The position numbers were made by a program, and so were the translations under genes. A stretch of DNA of 64,000 bases from the NCBI GenBank assembly GCA_963573305.1, contig OY754328.1, forward strand, positions 43,887,822 through 43,951,821, in the 5' to 3' direction. This document shows, piece after piece, positions 25,401 to 36,650 of this stretch; the stretch's first letter is position 1, and every line of letters begins with the position of its first letter. The notes under the pieces are model-generated. The model was not told the DNA's origin. It did not search any database and saw nothing but the letters and a program-made list of their open reading frames with translations. This stretch comes from Pyrrhosoma nymphula (Eukaryota > Arthropoda > Insecta > Odonata > Coenagrionidae).

Positions 25401-28400
25401 TAACAGGGTGCCTAGTCATGCTTCTTCTGATGGTGCTCAGCTTTCCATGAACAACCAAAATGCAGATGGGTGAGTAGTGATGAAAGTGAAAATTAGTTTC
25501 ACCTTGAGCTTCCAAAACTGAAGCTGATTGCTTCAGATTTGTGCTCTAGAGCATTAGTGAATTTAGTCAACCGAATGGGCTGTTGAGTGGGACAAATGGT
25601 AGGATGCTGTGGCCAAACTTACTGTGCTCAATGTGATCACTTCCGTGCAAAGCAGGCAGGCAACAATTTCAAATTTTCAACACTGCATCTATTTTAAGTG
25701 CGTTACTTTTGGGATAAAAATCTGAATATCAGAAGACTTACGTGTACTGTTGGTCTACTGCATAGCTCTATATGTTAATTTTCCTGGTGCTATTCTCAAC
25801 ATCGTACCTCCTTATGGCCTTGGGGAGATTTATACTGGAAAGGAATCTTCGTAACAGTCCTTACTGTCGATTGAAGGTGTCCCTATACAATTTTTCTCTT
25901 AAATTTATTATTTACTGGTTTTTACTTTTTTTGTGAATTTTCTTTCAAAGTAAAAGGATTTTAATTGGATATTGCATAAAATCTGTATTTCAAGAGCATT
26001 TAGTTCTCAGGTATTTACAGTAAAGGATGGATGCAGGCTTGGTTTTAAATTCTCAACTAGCATTGAGAGATGATCTGAGTAAAATGTGCAATACTAAGGT
26101 GGCACTTATTTTCAGGGCTGAGAAAAATACTCTTAAAAAAGTATTTGAGGAACAAAATACTTTTACAGAATGTATTTGAAATACAAATACATGTATTTTA
26201 AAATACTCAAAATTAATGATGGTTCAAATCCAAAAGTTATTGAGTTTGAATCTCTTTCTTTTTTAAATCTCAAATCTGAATCCTGCTTTCACCAAATTAT
26301 GAATTCCAGTTCCTTTCCATTACCAATACGTGCATGCATAAAACAAATTCTAATCCATTTCTAATTTTCCTGCAAATTTATGAACCAAAATAGGTTTTCT
26401 CTCATACACAAATCTAATAATTTAGCTTAAAGAGGAAATAAAATTGAGCATCTATTTGTTTCACAATATCATGTATTCTTAAATTAAACTTGAAATGCCT
26501 AGCGAGCCCGAAAAGTCATTTTTAAATGTTTTCGCTGTATGCCGTGAGTGCCCAAAGCATCCTGGCTCTGGGTATGCATCCATTTAAATCCGGCAGCCAG
26601 GTGAATACACTGGGATTTAAATCTGGCTGATAAAGGTAGAGAATCAGTTCAGAATTACTCTTAAATTGAGCAGCAATTGGTTTCACAATAGCATTCTTAT
26701 ATTCAGAATGATCTGTGGGGCCCTTGTTGGAGATGTTTACTTCAATTCTGGAGTTGGGGTGTGCCGCTCTTCATGTCGAGTTCCTCCCCAGAGCAGAGTG
26801 CAATAAATTGGAGGAGGTCATGTCAGCCCATTTATGTCATTTAAGTTTCTTTTTAATGCGAATGGACTATAATGATGTTATGCCACAGTGTAAATATATT
26901 ATCAATTCCATTTGGTTAAACTGAGCATCACATGGGTACAAAATTCACAGGCTCCAGTACCTATTCATTTTCTTAACAGAACTATAAAAATAAGAATTTA
27001 CTTTGCCCTTTCTCTGTCTAGTCTTATAATAGGCAGGGATTTGATGAGACACAACCACTCTCCATTATGGTTTGTGTGACTCCTTTATTTTTCTCTGTGC
27101 ATCATGGGATGCCCATAGTTGTACAATCGGATATTTCCGACCACTTTGCTGTTCTGGCCACAATACCTTGTAATTTTATACCTTCAACAATACGGTTTTC
27201 AGCAAGATCCTACTGTAAAACTAATGTTTCATACTTTTTTAATCTGCTTGAAGCCGAAAATTGGTCCTTTGTTTTTACCAGTGCTGATTTTGAAACTAGA
27301 TTTACTCATTTCTATGACAAGTTTGTACATTCCTACAATATAGCCTTTCCCACAGTTTACAAAAAGACCAACTTTAAACGTCAATTAATTACCTAAGGTA
27401 AAAAAATTACATCTACGACACCACAAATCGTTATTTTTAATAAACTACTAAAGATAAAACAAATTAAATAATAAATTAAAATTCAAAATATATAAGTTAA
27501 GAGGGAATCAATGTAAAAAGAACAATAGGTACTCACGAAGTTTACAAAAAGACCAGCAGAAAACAAAAACAGAAAGAGAGAATACTGACAAAATCCGTAG
27601 TCTCTGTACCTACCTCAAACAATACGCCTTTCTTGTCCGGTCATCGAGAGATGACACTCTTCAAAATGGGTATAAATCTCTAAAATCCTATTATCGCAAA
27701 ACTATAATTGCAGCAAAGCATTCTTTTAATGACAGAAGGATAATGAATGCCAGTAACAAATCTAAAGAAGTCTGGAAGATTATTAACTCATCCAAGGGCA
27801 GCACCCCTCCCCTTTCAGTTTCTCAAATGGTTGATCTGTCAGGTGTTCCCTTCTCCAGTTCACATTCTCTAGCCAGTTTCATTAATGATTATTTCACAAA
27901 TCACACCCTAAACCCAAAATTGTATGATAATTACGATTACTCTGGTTTTCCTCTTGCAAGAAAGTCACTCTTTTTAACTGTATTTAACCTCTAATGCAGT
28001 ATTTTCCATTGTGATATTTAAAGTGAAATTCAAGTCAGTGACTGGAGTTGCGCTGAAACTGGAGATCAGTTCCTAAATATTTCCAGTCACTACAACTATG
28101 TATCAATTATTCATTTGTATTTCAATTGGCAATTGAAGGAAAGTGTAATTACCTATGATTAGGTTGGAAGTGTTCTGGTTATTGGTAGTGGTGGAAAATT
28201 ATAGTTTGCAGTGCCAAGGAGATTTCTAGAAAATGAGTAACCCATAATTGAGTGAATTTTGTTGTTTAAACAAATTCTATTTGCTTCAGTCTGTTTTGTC
28301 ATTAACTTTCCAGGTCCTGATCATGTTTTCCCTATGCTTTAGATGTTCATGAAATTAAATTCAGTGTGGGTACTTGCAAAAATGAGTGTCTAAAAAGTGG

Positions 28401-29060
28401 TCTGAGCATTTGATGCCATTATGTAATACGTTCTTTGTCTCCTCTTGCCTTCCCTACCCCACCCCTCTTGTCACATCCCATCCAAATAGGAATGGTACAA
28501 AAGTGAGCGTGAAGAAAGAAGAGTTGGAGGAGGAGGAAGATGGGAATGGGGACGATGAGGAAGAAGGCGAGGAGGATGAGGAGGAGGAGGATGGGGAGGG
28601 AGAGGGGGAGGAGGGGGAGTGGGAGCAGGGGAGCGGAAGCCGGCAGGGGGGGCGCAGCCGGGATGGGCAGGAGGGGAGTGGGGGTGGAGGGGAGGGTGAG
28701 GAAGGGGGCGAGGAAGGGGAGGAGGAGGAAGGGGAGGGGGGGGAGGGAGAGGAGGGGGAGGAGGAGGAGGGGGAGGGCATGGAGATGGTGGAGCCGGACG
28801 TCGAGATGGAGGAGGGCAAGGGAACGTTCATGATCATGGAGATGCGCAGACGCGAGCACGAGCGCAGGATGCAGATAATGGAGCGGGAGCACGAGCTGCG
28901 CTGCGAGGTGCTGCAGGTGGAGAGGGAGGCAGCCATCATCCGGAGGGAGACGGCCCTCTCGGAGAGGGAGCGTGGCTGGAAGACGCTCGACGACTTCCTC
29001 AGGTGCGTAGGTGCCTCCTGGCCAAAGGATAACGGCAAGAAAGAGGAGCCCCTCTCATAA
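16178..29060 (+). CDS. Myb/SANT-like DNA-binding domain protein, spliced gene
   Basis: Exons 16,178-16,450; 17,500-17,899; 25,184-25,469; 28,490-29,060 join in one frame with GT-AG introns in phases 0, 1 and 2. From ATG 16,220 the product is 495 residues. Residues ~10-85 match the Myb_DNA-bind_5 type of SANT-like domain: a WSLQEKLLLFRLV helix, then RAWREIHELFSARYG, then a recognition helix REQWRRMKQ that continues across the first junction into AAKADV. Next come an Ala/Gln-rich tract, an acidic patch (DLSELDDGMGFGGFF), a Gly/Ser/Asn linker, a possible SUMO-like VKKEE, a ~100-residue Glu/Gly run and a charged helix (RRREHERRMQIMEREHEL). Such proteins are usually nuclear DNA-binding factors; the target is unknown. 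An upstream exon is possible, because the frame stays open to an acceptor at 16,177. Introns are packed with transposons. Confidence 0.85.
17500..17899 (+). CDS. SANT gene exon B (Ala/Gln-rich)
   Basis: Acceptor ATGCAG|GCAGCG and donor GCTG|GTGAGT, entering in phase 0 and leaving in phase 1. It completes the DNA-binding domain (AAKADV), then codes for alanine-rich and glutamine-rich runs (QQQQQVAIQQQQAAVAAAA) and an acidic, aromatic C-terminal patch. Repeats of this kind can vary in length between individuals. It is GC-rich compared with the surrounding introns. Confidence 0.85.
18478..21041. mobile_element. older MITE split by the 2.2-kb hAT element
   Basis: AACTTTTGTCACCCA at 18,491-18,505 is exactly reverse-complementary to TGGGTGACAAAAGTT at 21,014-21,028, with weaker similarity for about 13 bp outward and 20 bp inward. 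Removing the inner hAT element and one duplication leaves about 320 bp, a normal MITE size. The superfamily is not determined. Confidence 0.7.
18742..20975. mobile_element. 2.2-kb non-autonomous hAT element, perfect TSD
   Basis: Ends TAGGGATGTGTGAGTACT and AGTACTACTCGCACATCCCTA, flanked by the identical 8-bp duplication CTATAAAG at 18,734-18,741 and 20,976-20,983. Subterminal zones carry repeated GAGTCGAGT/ACTCGACTCG motifs on both sides, as expected of transposase-binding repeats. The interior has only short frames (for example 19,054-19,302), none recognisable as a hAT transposase. It sits in the 7.3-kb second intron of the SANT gene. Confidence 0.9.
21437..23130 (+). mobile_element. R4/NeSL-like non-LTR retrotransposon fragment, decayed
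   Basis: Frame-broken remains of a pol gene of the type with a single ORF and restriction-like endonuclease. In order: an RT active-site block reading SMDDLKLY (MDD codons 21,475-21,483); EFGLD; a thumb-like block (YEYLSVPLH; 21,592-21,882), including KVLAMNMLAVPKMLYTFG; then LPCNVGGRGLLSQECLHSGV near 21.96-22.02 kb; and finally, near 22.89-23.06 kb, a C-terminal block with IVFLNHLTRSKFMVEF, where PD-D/E-x-K-type nuclease residues usually lie. Several stops and frameshifts make it non-functional. The family call rests on remembered motif order. Confidence 0.7.
23425..23615 (-). mobile_element. tRNA-derived SINE, minus strand
   Basis: The minus strand reads a box-B-like GGGTTCAAATCCTGCC followed by TGGGTAGGAATTTCACC, the post-tRNA block shared with the SINEs at 44.06 and 61.36 kb. 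The 3' tail ends in an ATT microsatellite near 23,430-23,447. It lies in the second intron of the SANT gene. Confidence 0.65.
23989..24289. mobile_element. hAT-type MITE (301 bp)
   Basis: Ends CAGGGCCGTAGCCAGG and CCTGGCTACAGCCCTG with flanking 8-bp duplications TCTCATAC (23,981-23,988) and TCTCAAAC (24,290-24,297), 7 of 8 identical. Similar ends to the 4.22-kb element. Non-coding, in the second intron of the SANT gene. Confidence 0.9.
25184..25469 (+). CDS. SANT gene exon C (Gly/Ser/Asn/Gln linker)
   Basis: Acceptor GCTCTTTAG before 25,184; donor GATGG|GTGAGT after 25,469. The split codons at both sides complete to Gly (phases 1 and 2). It encodes a low-complexity polar segment (GVGGNQQGHG, SGSVTSSGGSND, NNQNADG) with one hydrophobic patch (WRLTIAPTS). 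No domain is recognised; this is likely a disordered linker. Confidence 0.8.
27060..27995 (+). mobile_element. non-LTR retrotransposon fragment (endonuclease end and linker)
   Basis: The frame at 27,067-27,396 ends an endonuclease domain of the exonuclease-endonuclease-phosphatase type (QSDISDHFAVLATI, whose SDH is the conserved C-terminal motif). Further pieces read as the linker before the RT, including YRKTIIAAKHSFNDRR and NKSKEVWKIINSSKG (27,743-27,994). The RT itself is missing and stops interrupt the frame. It lies in the third intron of the SANT gene, same strand. The clade could be jockey-, CR1- or L2-like. Confidence 0.7.
28490..29060 (+). CDS. SANT gene terminal exon D (Glu/Gly run, charged helix)
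   Basis: Acceptor CCAAATAG before 28,490, entering in phase 2; stop TAA at 29,058-29,060. It encodes VKKEELEEE, then about 100 residues dominated by Glu and Gly, then MVEPDVEMEE and a long amphipathic charged helix (EMRRREHERRM, MEREHELRCEVLQ), ending EEPLS. Such a C-terminal coiled helix is common in Myb/SANT-like proteins and may serve dimerisation. The coding strand is a nearly pure purine tract over 28,530-28,790. Long frames on the opposite strand are shadows of it. Confidence 0.85.
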
Positions 29061-30928
29061 CCTCCTCCGCCCCTCGCAATTTTGCCAATCAAAACATTCA
29101 ACCCTTGACTTGAATTAACCCTGCGCCACAGGTTAAGGTGAAACATTATGCTGCCTTTTTTTAAATTTATCTGCCAAACTGCTATCCTTGCAGCTTGACA
29201 TATTTGTGTTAGAAGCAAACTGGTTAAAACTAAGTTAGGTTATCAAAATGAATAACTCACTAAAAAAAAAAGCCAAGGTCTTAATTTAATGACCACAAAT
29301 TAAAACGACTGAACTTGCTCTCAATTCTATGGTGTCCTCATAGAAAGTCTCTTGAGTCGATGATGTGTCTTCATGAGACCTGAGGGTTTTGTTTAAATTC
29401 CCTGAAAAGATTTAACATATTCTTGATAGTGCATTCTGTCACGTGAAAAATACTGATCCTGTGGATTGGTGCCATTCTTTTCTTCAGTTGTGAAGATCAA
29501 GTGTAGCATAAGGATTTCACGGTGGCTTCTTATTGTGATGCCTGACCACACCTGTTTGTAACCATTGTTAATCCACCTTGGCTCTACACGTTAAACCATA
29601 ATGATGATGACAATATTTTGTGCAGTTTTACAGTTGAGCCCGTGAAATACTTCATCAGTTGGCTATCAAATGTACGCTGTCCTGTGCAAATCCATGTAAT
29701 AGATATTTATTAGATATTTTTAATGCAGTTACACTCTAGAATATTCAAAGAAATAACAATGCAGTCAATCTTTTATAAAAAAGTCAATTTTTGGTCTATT
29801 GTTATCTTCAATTGAGGAGAGGACCTTATGTAATGTGAAGTGCCAATATAATTTTATCAAGTTTTTTTGCATGACATTTATACATTTTTAACTCATTATT
29901 TTTCTAGGAATAGTGTAAATTTATGAAACTTTCTCGAGGAGACTGTGTAGTATTTTTTATAAATGCCCTGTAAATATTTATTTATCTATATACTTTTAGC
30001 TGGGACGCACAATTTGAGCTGACAGCAGAATAGATTCTTTTTTGAGGAATTATGAATAATGTGTTGATCATTGAAAGCTTTCATTAAGAAGAAGATGGAG
30101 CACTATTTATAATGACAATGCATAGTAAAAATTTCAAAATCTTAAACGGGACATAATATGTTTTCTTGTGCTTGTATTGTCAAGCATGACATAAATCTAT
30201 CCTAATGAGTGGAACAGATTCCACTGTTTTGCTCCAAAACATAAAATTAAATTAAGGCATCATCTTTCTGGTTAGCTTTTAATTTTAAATTTTATTTAAT
30301 ACAACTATGTATTGTCATTGATACAGAAAAAAATAAAAGCATAATTGTCTTCACTGGTGTGAATATTGAAATTATTGTTTTAGCTAAATATTACTTTTTA
30401 TTGTAAATCCATGGTGATTTGAAATTTTAATAATACGTATTTCCAGTGGAATAAAACATCCTGTGAAAAGACTATCAAGCAAGTGCATGAAGGTGGTTGC
30501 ATTATGCTTGCCTTTTTTTGCCAAACTACTAAAAAGTACTACTTGTAAAAAGACGAAATGGATATGTTTATCCTTTTGAGTTTTTTGTCGTATGACTCTT
30601 CCTGAAGCCCAGTGCAAATGGAAAAATAAAGCCAATTTTTTTTAGATAAATAACATCTCCTTGTCTTTTTCGAAGTTTGAACTCATGTAAGTTGAAGCCT
30701 GCACTCCATTGCTTACTTTTATGCATTACTACTAATAAAATTGAAAATTGGATTATTTCTGCCATTAGAGTCACATATGCCTAAGCATTGAGCATTCGAA
30801 TTTTTCTCATTCTCTTGCTTAGTCTTTTGTATTTTGAATTTTAGAGATGAATGGACAAGCTATTATATTGTGATAATGGAATGTACAACTTAGTTTAATT
30901 AAGCACTTGACGAAATCCTACCCAATAA
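29061..30928 (+). other. likely 3' UTR of the SANT gene, then unannotated
   Basis: No coding signal. The first AATAAA after the stop lies near 30,332, so a 3' UTR of about 1.3 kb is possible; earlier variants such as ATTAAA (near 29,299) could also serve. No repeats recognised. Confidence 0.35.
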
Positions 30929-30939
30929 CTGAAGAGCAG

Positions 30940-31125
30940 CTGATCAGTTTCTTGAAACACTTACCTGTTATTGTGGTGAGAAAATTCACCAGTTACTGTC
31001 GGGAAAGTTAAGTGACCATTTACTGGCGAGAAAATATGATCAGTTTTTTTTAAACATCCATCAGTTACCTAATGGTGAAAATTGACCAGTACCTAACTGA
31101 TGGATTTCACCAGTGGGTACTTTTT
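30940..31125. repeat. segment with repeated ACCAGTTAC-like motifs
   Basis: Several copies of CACCAGTTACTG-, GACCAGTACC- and ATCAGTTACC-type text in both orientations, including a near-palindrome with arms at 31,058-31,069 and 31,091-31,103. It is possibly a decayed MITE, but ends cannot be defined. Confidence 0.3.
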
Positions 31126-31696
31126 CTTAATGGAGTGCTCACATGAAATGCATTTTTTTGGCTGATGGGTAGACCCTGTAGAAAAAGGAGTGAGGTAATT
31201 ACTATCATTGAATTACTTGAGACAAATATTTTGCTCATGAAATAATTTTATCCTGAAATTGTGTTAATTTTTAACCTGAATTGAGCTGTAAATTTCCTAT
31301 AAATCAACGAATTCTAGGAACTGATTCCCATGTCATTTGTTTTGTTTCACTTTTTAAACCCTTTGCTTCTTAACGTAATGACCAAGGCCTTCCAAGAATG
31401 ATAATGGGTACTTAATCCATTCACTCTTATAGTGAGCTTCAACCTCACTGCTTACTTAACTCACTCACTGTTTTGATTTCCGTTCACTTACCAACCAGTG
31501 TGTGCTCATACCGAATGGTGCAAAACTGATCGGGAACATTGTTGATGCTCTGACATTGGAGTGTTCTTGAGAAGAAAAGAACTTTGATAAATCACATCCA
31601 CAGTTATTGTTGACGTGTCATTTTTCAGTTAATGTGCCAAACATGGATAATGCAAAGTTTTGCACTTTGTGGTGCTTTAGCTTACCTTTTTAAGTA

Positions 31697-32009
31697 CAGG
31701 CAGTCCCCGAGTTATGTAATAGATGCGTTCCGACGCTAGCGGCGTAAGTCGAAATTTACGAAAGTCGAAAAAAAAGGGGTCGAAAATTAATCCTTAACTG
31801 AGTCCGTGCTCTCAAGATTACGGTCGATTCGGAAAAAATACAGGGAAAGCCAGCTCTTACTAACATTACGGCACATCCGCTCCTTGAAAGTGGGCAACCA
31901 CTCTTCCAATTCCGTAACTTTCGTAATATCTTTTTTTTTTGGTAAGGTTGCCACTTATGTAAGTACGGATTTATGTAAGTTGAGGCTTACGTAACTCGGG
32001 GACTGCCTG
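31697..32009. mobile_element. pogo/Tigger-like MITE (313 bp)
   Basis: Terminal inverted repeats of 23 bp beginning CAGGCAGTCCCCGAGTTA, with one mismatch between ends, and TA on both sides. The CAGGCAGTCCCCGAGTTA-type end with TA duplication is typical of pogo/Tigger relatives. Non-coding; a T-rich interior. Confidence 0.9.
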
Positions 32010-32874
32010 TATATGTATATGTAGTTTGAACAAATTCATCAACTACTTACTAATAAAAGTACACTGCTGTGTTTTGATGTGCCCTAACTTAACCCCTTGA
32101 AGGGAAAGCGCCCCATGCTGGACATATGTACACGTTTGGCCGATGGATTTCTTGTGTCAATCTGGATGGGTTCATCAAAAAATAAATCACCTCTCCCAAA
32201 AATAAGTTTGACGAAAAGGGGCTTCTTCCTCTTTAAATTACATACATATACCATTAGCGAGAGATAGGGGTTGTATAGGAACAAATGAATTTTCCTACTA
32301 GTGTTTGAAAAAATAAAATTTTTTCTGCTGAATGATATACCTCATTTGTATGATGTAGGTAAATAGTGCTTATGAAGTCAATAATACCCAAGTGAACAGA
32401 ATTTCATGATTAGGAAATGCCTGTGACAAAATATGTACCTAAGTAGGCACTTTCACATTACTTAGCTGCATTAACTTGGAAGTATGACTATAACAACGTT
32501 TCTGCAGATTTCTATAAATATTCTTGGGGTTAGAACCTTTAAAAGGAAATGGAATTGATCATTGTTGATTGAAAATGTTCATAATTTAAACATTAATGAC
32601 AGATTTTTCTTCAGGTTTCTGCGATTTTAATGATACACTTTTTATTATTTCCGGGATCCATTGCTTCTGGTTGCTTATTTGCTACATTTTGTCTCCCTTC
32701 TTGGAGATGTTGTCAGGTAAAGTATTTTCTTTGAAATTTTGGCTGCTATATTTATAGCAGCTGGCTGCTATGCCATATCGTCAATGGCTACTACATTTGA
32801 ATTTTAAACAGAGGGCCCTCATTGGCCAGAGTAATATCTCTCTTCCACTTCTCCGTGAGGGTTTAACTGTCTTC

Positions 32875-34790
32875 TCAGTTGAAGTTTTCTGGGTTCTTCA
32901 TTATCTCCACGGCTTCTCTTGTGACTCTCAGAAAATGATGTTTCTCTCTTGCCAGCACTTCAACATTTTCCAAGTCAATGTTGTGCCCTGGTTCTGCCCC
33001 AGCTTGTTCTAAAATGGTGGAAAGAGGGAAACATTTCTTTTCTGTGGCCCTCCGGTGTTCTTTGGCTCTGCATTTGATTCCCCTTCCCATTTGGCCAATG
33101 TAACTTTGCCCGCATTTGCACATAATTTAATATACAGGCAGTTCCCATTTTTTGCCGTTGCACTTTTCGCTGTCTCAGTTATACGTTTGGTTAAATTTGA
33201 CACCACTGATCCATTATTCCATCACCTTGGTCCACGTATTCGCCACATTGATGCTTTCCCCTTTCCGTTTGTTGTGTTCCCCATTATGTTTCAAGGGTAG
33301 AGTTTTGGGTAGAGAGAGACTGAATGTTTATTTTCAACAAGAAAGTCAACAAAACCATGAAAAAAAGTTATGCACTCTAATTTGACGTTTTGCGTATGGG
33401 ATTTAGTGACCTGCATTTCGTTGCAATTTTGGAGAATGTAACTTGATGAAAAAATGGGGATTGCTTGTACTCCTTTATGCATATGATATCAGGAATCCTG
33501 TCCTTAGGCTTAGGGATGATGTCGCCTATTTTCTTAGTAATAGAGAATCTGGTTATTACGTTATGCTTCAGAAGTAATTTTCCTATCTTTTCTGCCGTTC
33601 CTGCAATGTATGGAATTGTGGAAAATGCAGCGGCCTTTTCCTCTGTTCTTTTTTTGGGCAGGTCTCTGTTATTTTTTGCTACATTTTCTTAATTTGCGGT
33701 CCTTTTAAGGATCATTTTTACAGCGTAACCATTATTCTCTAGTGTAGAGATGAGGTGATGTTTCTCCAAGGGAAGTGATTCGGCATCTGAAATGCTGAAG
33801 ACATGATGTGGTCACCTCTTGAGCTTTTTTTGGGTGGAGTAGTGGTGTGATCGTGCACCCAAGTACTGGTCACTATGAGTTTGCTTTTGGTAAACTGCAT
33901 AGCCAAGGCTGATTCCATCTGACTTTTTGCCCACCAACACATCTAGGACAGGTAGATGCCCATTTTTCTCCACCTCCATCGTGAATTTGATTACTTGATG
34001 TTGCTGATTTAAGTAGCTCAGGAACATACTAAGTTCTTCTTTTCTATGAGGTCACATAAGGAATGTCATATCCACACATCAGATCCAGAGCAAAAGTTTC
34101 TTCTGGTACGATTGCAATGCATTCATCTAAAAATTTTCCTTTAAAATATTTGCCACAACTGGAGGGAGGGGTGAGCCCACTTGCGTTTTGTTGGTACCAT
34201 TTCTCATTCCAGAGGAAGTATGAGTTTTTGAGGCAGAATTCGATGAGTTTCGAGAAATATTTTGGCAGTCCATCCTCAGTGAGTTGTTTGATGAGTTGGA
34301 TGGAGCCATCTATGGGCACATTTGTGAACAAAGAGACTATGTCAAAGCTCAGAAGCACGTCTCCTTCTTTGGCTTTTTTATTTTGGGTAATTCGGATGAT
34401 ATCCATAGAGTATTTTGCAAATGGTTCTGTTAGGTTGGAGAGCCCTAGCGAGGTGTTTTGTCAGTTTGTAAGTAAGCTTATCAATTTTGCTTACAACAGG
34501 TTGTAAGGGATTACCCTTCTTCCTTATGGATTTTTGGTAGTCCGTTGAGACGGCAGTGTTTTGGCTGCCAATTGAATCAATCCTCTTTTCTTCCTCTGGT
34601 ATGGATGATTATTTGATTTTCACCCTGGTTAGTTGTTCTATCCTGGTGGTGGGTTCGCTCTTCAACTCCGTATAGGTGGAATCATTCAATAGTGTGGCAA
34701 TATTGTTGCCATAATCCTCTTCCTTCATGATGATGGTATGACTCCCCTTATCCGTGGGTAATTTGTGGATTTCTTATTCCTTAGGTGGCA
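32875..34790 (-). mobile_element. decayed Penelope-like element (RT plus GIY-YIG)
   Basis: Minus-strand pieces in several frames follow the Penelope-like order. Near 34.7 kb is an N-terminal block (LNDSTYTELKSEPTTRIE); then NPLQPVVSKIDKLTY; RT motif A region SFDIVSLFTNVPIDGSI (34,044-34,406); motif B region QVGSPLPPVVANI (about 34.15 kb, in another frame); a degenerate active-site region; KFTMEVEKNGHLPVLDVLVG (33,812-34,027); and a C-terminal GIY-YIG nuclease start CKCGQSYIGQMGRGIKCRAKEH (33,057-33,123). Frameshifts and stops make it inactive. It is interrupted by a MITE at 33,135-33,467. Confidence 0.85.
33135..33467. mobile_element. pogo/Tigger-like MITE inside the Penelope-like element
   Basis: Left end CAGGCAGTTCCCATTTTT; the right end is its inverted copy with 3 mismatches in 19. 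TA flanks both ends (33,133-33,134 and 33,468-33,469). It sits exactly at the junction between the linker and the GIY-YIG segment of the host element, so it inserted later. The opening resembles that of the 31.70-kb MITE. Confidence 0.75.
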
Positions 34791-35250
34791 AAACGTTGTG
34801 AAAAAGCAACCAAACTAAATCCTGGAAATAGTAAAAAGCACATTAATGACAGATGTTTACTTGTACCATTGATTGTTTCAGTTGTAAGCAGCTTTGTCAA
34901 TAGGAAAGTTTTTTACCTAACAAAGTGTATGATGCTCAAAAAATATTTGGTATTTTATGAAGTTTCTTTTTTATAATGACTTTAAATCAGGGTGTTGATA
35001 AGACCTCTGCAAATCATATCTATGACAATTATTTTCTCCAGCTGAGAGTTGCCACAAAATTATATGTACAGTGTGTTTACTTTTGGATCTATTTATATTT
35101 TCCCACTGTCCTTGAGACCGACCACTCCTCTTAATGTCTGACTGTCCCATTTTAATCTCATCATCTGACCTTCCATTTCCTCTTTGCTAAGATGTATTCT
35201 AATGAGGAAAGAATTATGCATACTTTTATTATCATGGTAAGATAGTGTTG

Positions 35251-36650
35251 CAGTAAAAGATCGCTAATCCGTAATTCGTGGGACCTAATGTATTCCGGAC
35301 CATGGATATTTCTGCGTGGTAACTTTTTTGAAATAGGCAGTCGGACTGAAAAATCTATAGTAATTCATCATCGAAGAAGCAATGTTTAATGAGGTTAAAA
35401 TTAATGTGAAAAAACTGTGAACATTCATATTATACAATTTGTTTAACCAATAACTATTTGATGGGAAAAGATTTTATTCATAATTGACACTTTGTTGAAA
35501 AATGGGATAATTTAGATGAGGCTACCTGTGAATGGGAAAAAATAGCAATATTAAATGTAATCTGACAAGAAAATCGATCTTAAATATTACTTTTGTGTTT
35601 TCCCGCCCATAAAACATAATAGCATTAACTCAAAAGTGCAGTTTAAACTCAGCCTGCATCTAATGGCCAAGGGTAGTGTGACATTTTCATGCATCCAATT
35701 GCTGCCGGAGCTGTACTTTCATTGCAAGCTGCATTTCTCCACCACTCCTCCATCCCCCTTGCCGGAAGGCGAAGGAAGAACTGGTAGTGGCTTTGAATGA
35801 TGAACGCTATTGATAGCATTGCATAGAGATGGGAAAATTACTGTAATTTTCATCTGAGGTAAATTACCACGGTAAATTACGGTAATTTTTTAAAATTACC
35901 GTAATTTTCCAATTTTTTTTTTTAGTTTTAAGCATTTAACAGCAAATGTATAGTTAAATAAGAAAGCCAATAGCAAGAGGAAAGGAATAATGATGTTTAA
36001 ACCATACCTAATACAACATTAATCTATTAGAAATTTTTAAAATTGTAAAAAGAACTAAGGCAGCGACACGCAATCTGGCTTTCTTTTGTCAAAGTATGAG
36101 AAATTTTCAAGAAGAATATTCTAATACATTACTCTATAATGTTTTAATTTTAGTAAAATATATCCAAAAATGAGTTGTACATGCCTAAATTTATTATTAA
36201 ACACGTAGGAAATGTGAACTTGGCTTAAAAGAACATGCTGGGAATTTATCTGTATGAAAAATTATGTCAAACATAGGTGAATTATTTAGAAAATTACAGT
36301 AATTTTCAAGGGGCGCAGTAAATTATGAAAAATACCACAGTAATTTATGAAAATTACCGAGGTAATTTTCAGAGTGGCCCATCTCTAGCATTGCATTGTC
36401 ACCAGCCAATCTGCGGAATTCAAGGGAAGGAGACATCTTTTTTTGGATGGAAAGTGTGATTTCATTGGCTGGAAACCCATGGGGTTGACACAAAGCCAAA
36501 CAGTGCTCAATTTGGCTTTTTATTAATACCAAAATAGCCATCATTTCAGCGGCGTTGTGTGAAAAATAAAGTCAGTGAAAATTCTGGAAAAGCATTCCGT
36601 TATTTAGATACCTCCATTGTTTAGGATTTTGGATAAGCAATCTTTTACTG
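35251..36650. mobile_element. Tigger-like element, split by a hAT element
   Basis: Left end CAGTAAAAGATCGCTAATCC; the right end is a diverged inverted copy (...GGATAAGCAATCTTTTACTG). This end type is seen in pogo/Tigger relatives, but the expected TA flank is not preserved. About 830 bp remain after removing the inner hAT element. No transposase frame is visible. Confidence 0.65.
35824..36387. mobile_element. hAT-type non-autonomous element (564 bp), perfect TSD
   Basis: Ends TAGAGATGGG and GGCCCATCTCTA, flanked by identical 8-bp duplications GCATTGCA (35,816-35,823 and 36,388-36,395). Subterminal regions on both sides hold many TTACGGTAATTTT-type repeats. No coding frame. Confidence 0.9.

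Noticed and set aside
26115..26220. Left end of a hAT-like element (CAGGGCTGAGAAAAATACT)
   Set aside because: No inverted partner or target duplication was found nearby.
28419..29218. Long open frames on the minus strand (157 and 254 codons)
   Set aside because: They are Ser/Pro- or Leu/Pro-rich shadows of the purine-rich coding tract of the SANT gene's last exon on the + strand.
32094..32300. piggyBac-like end (TTAACCCCTTGAAGGG)
   Set aside because: Only one end is visible; TTAA plus a C-rich start is too common by itself.
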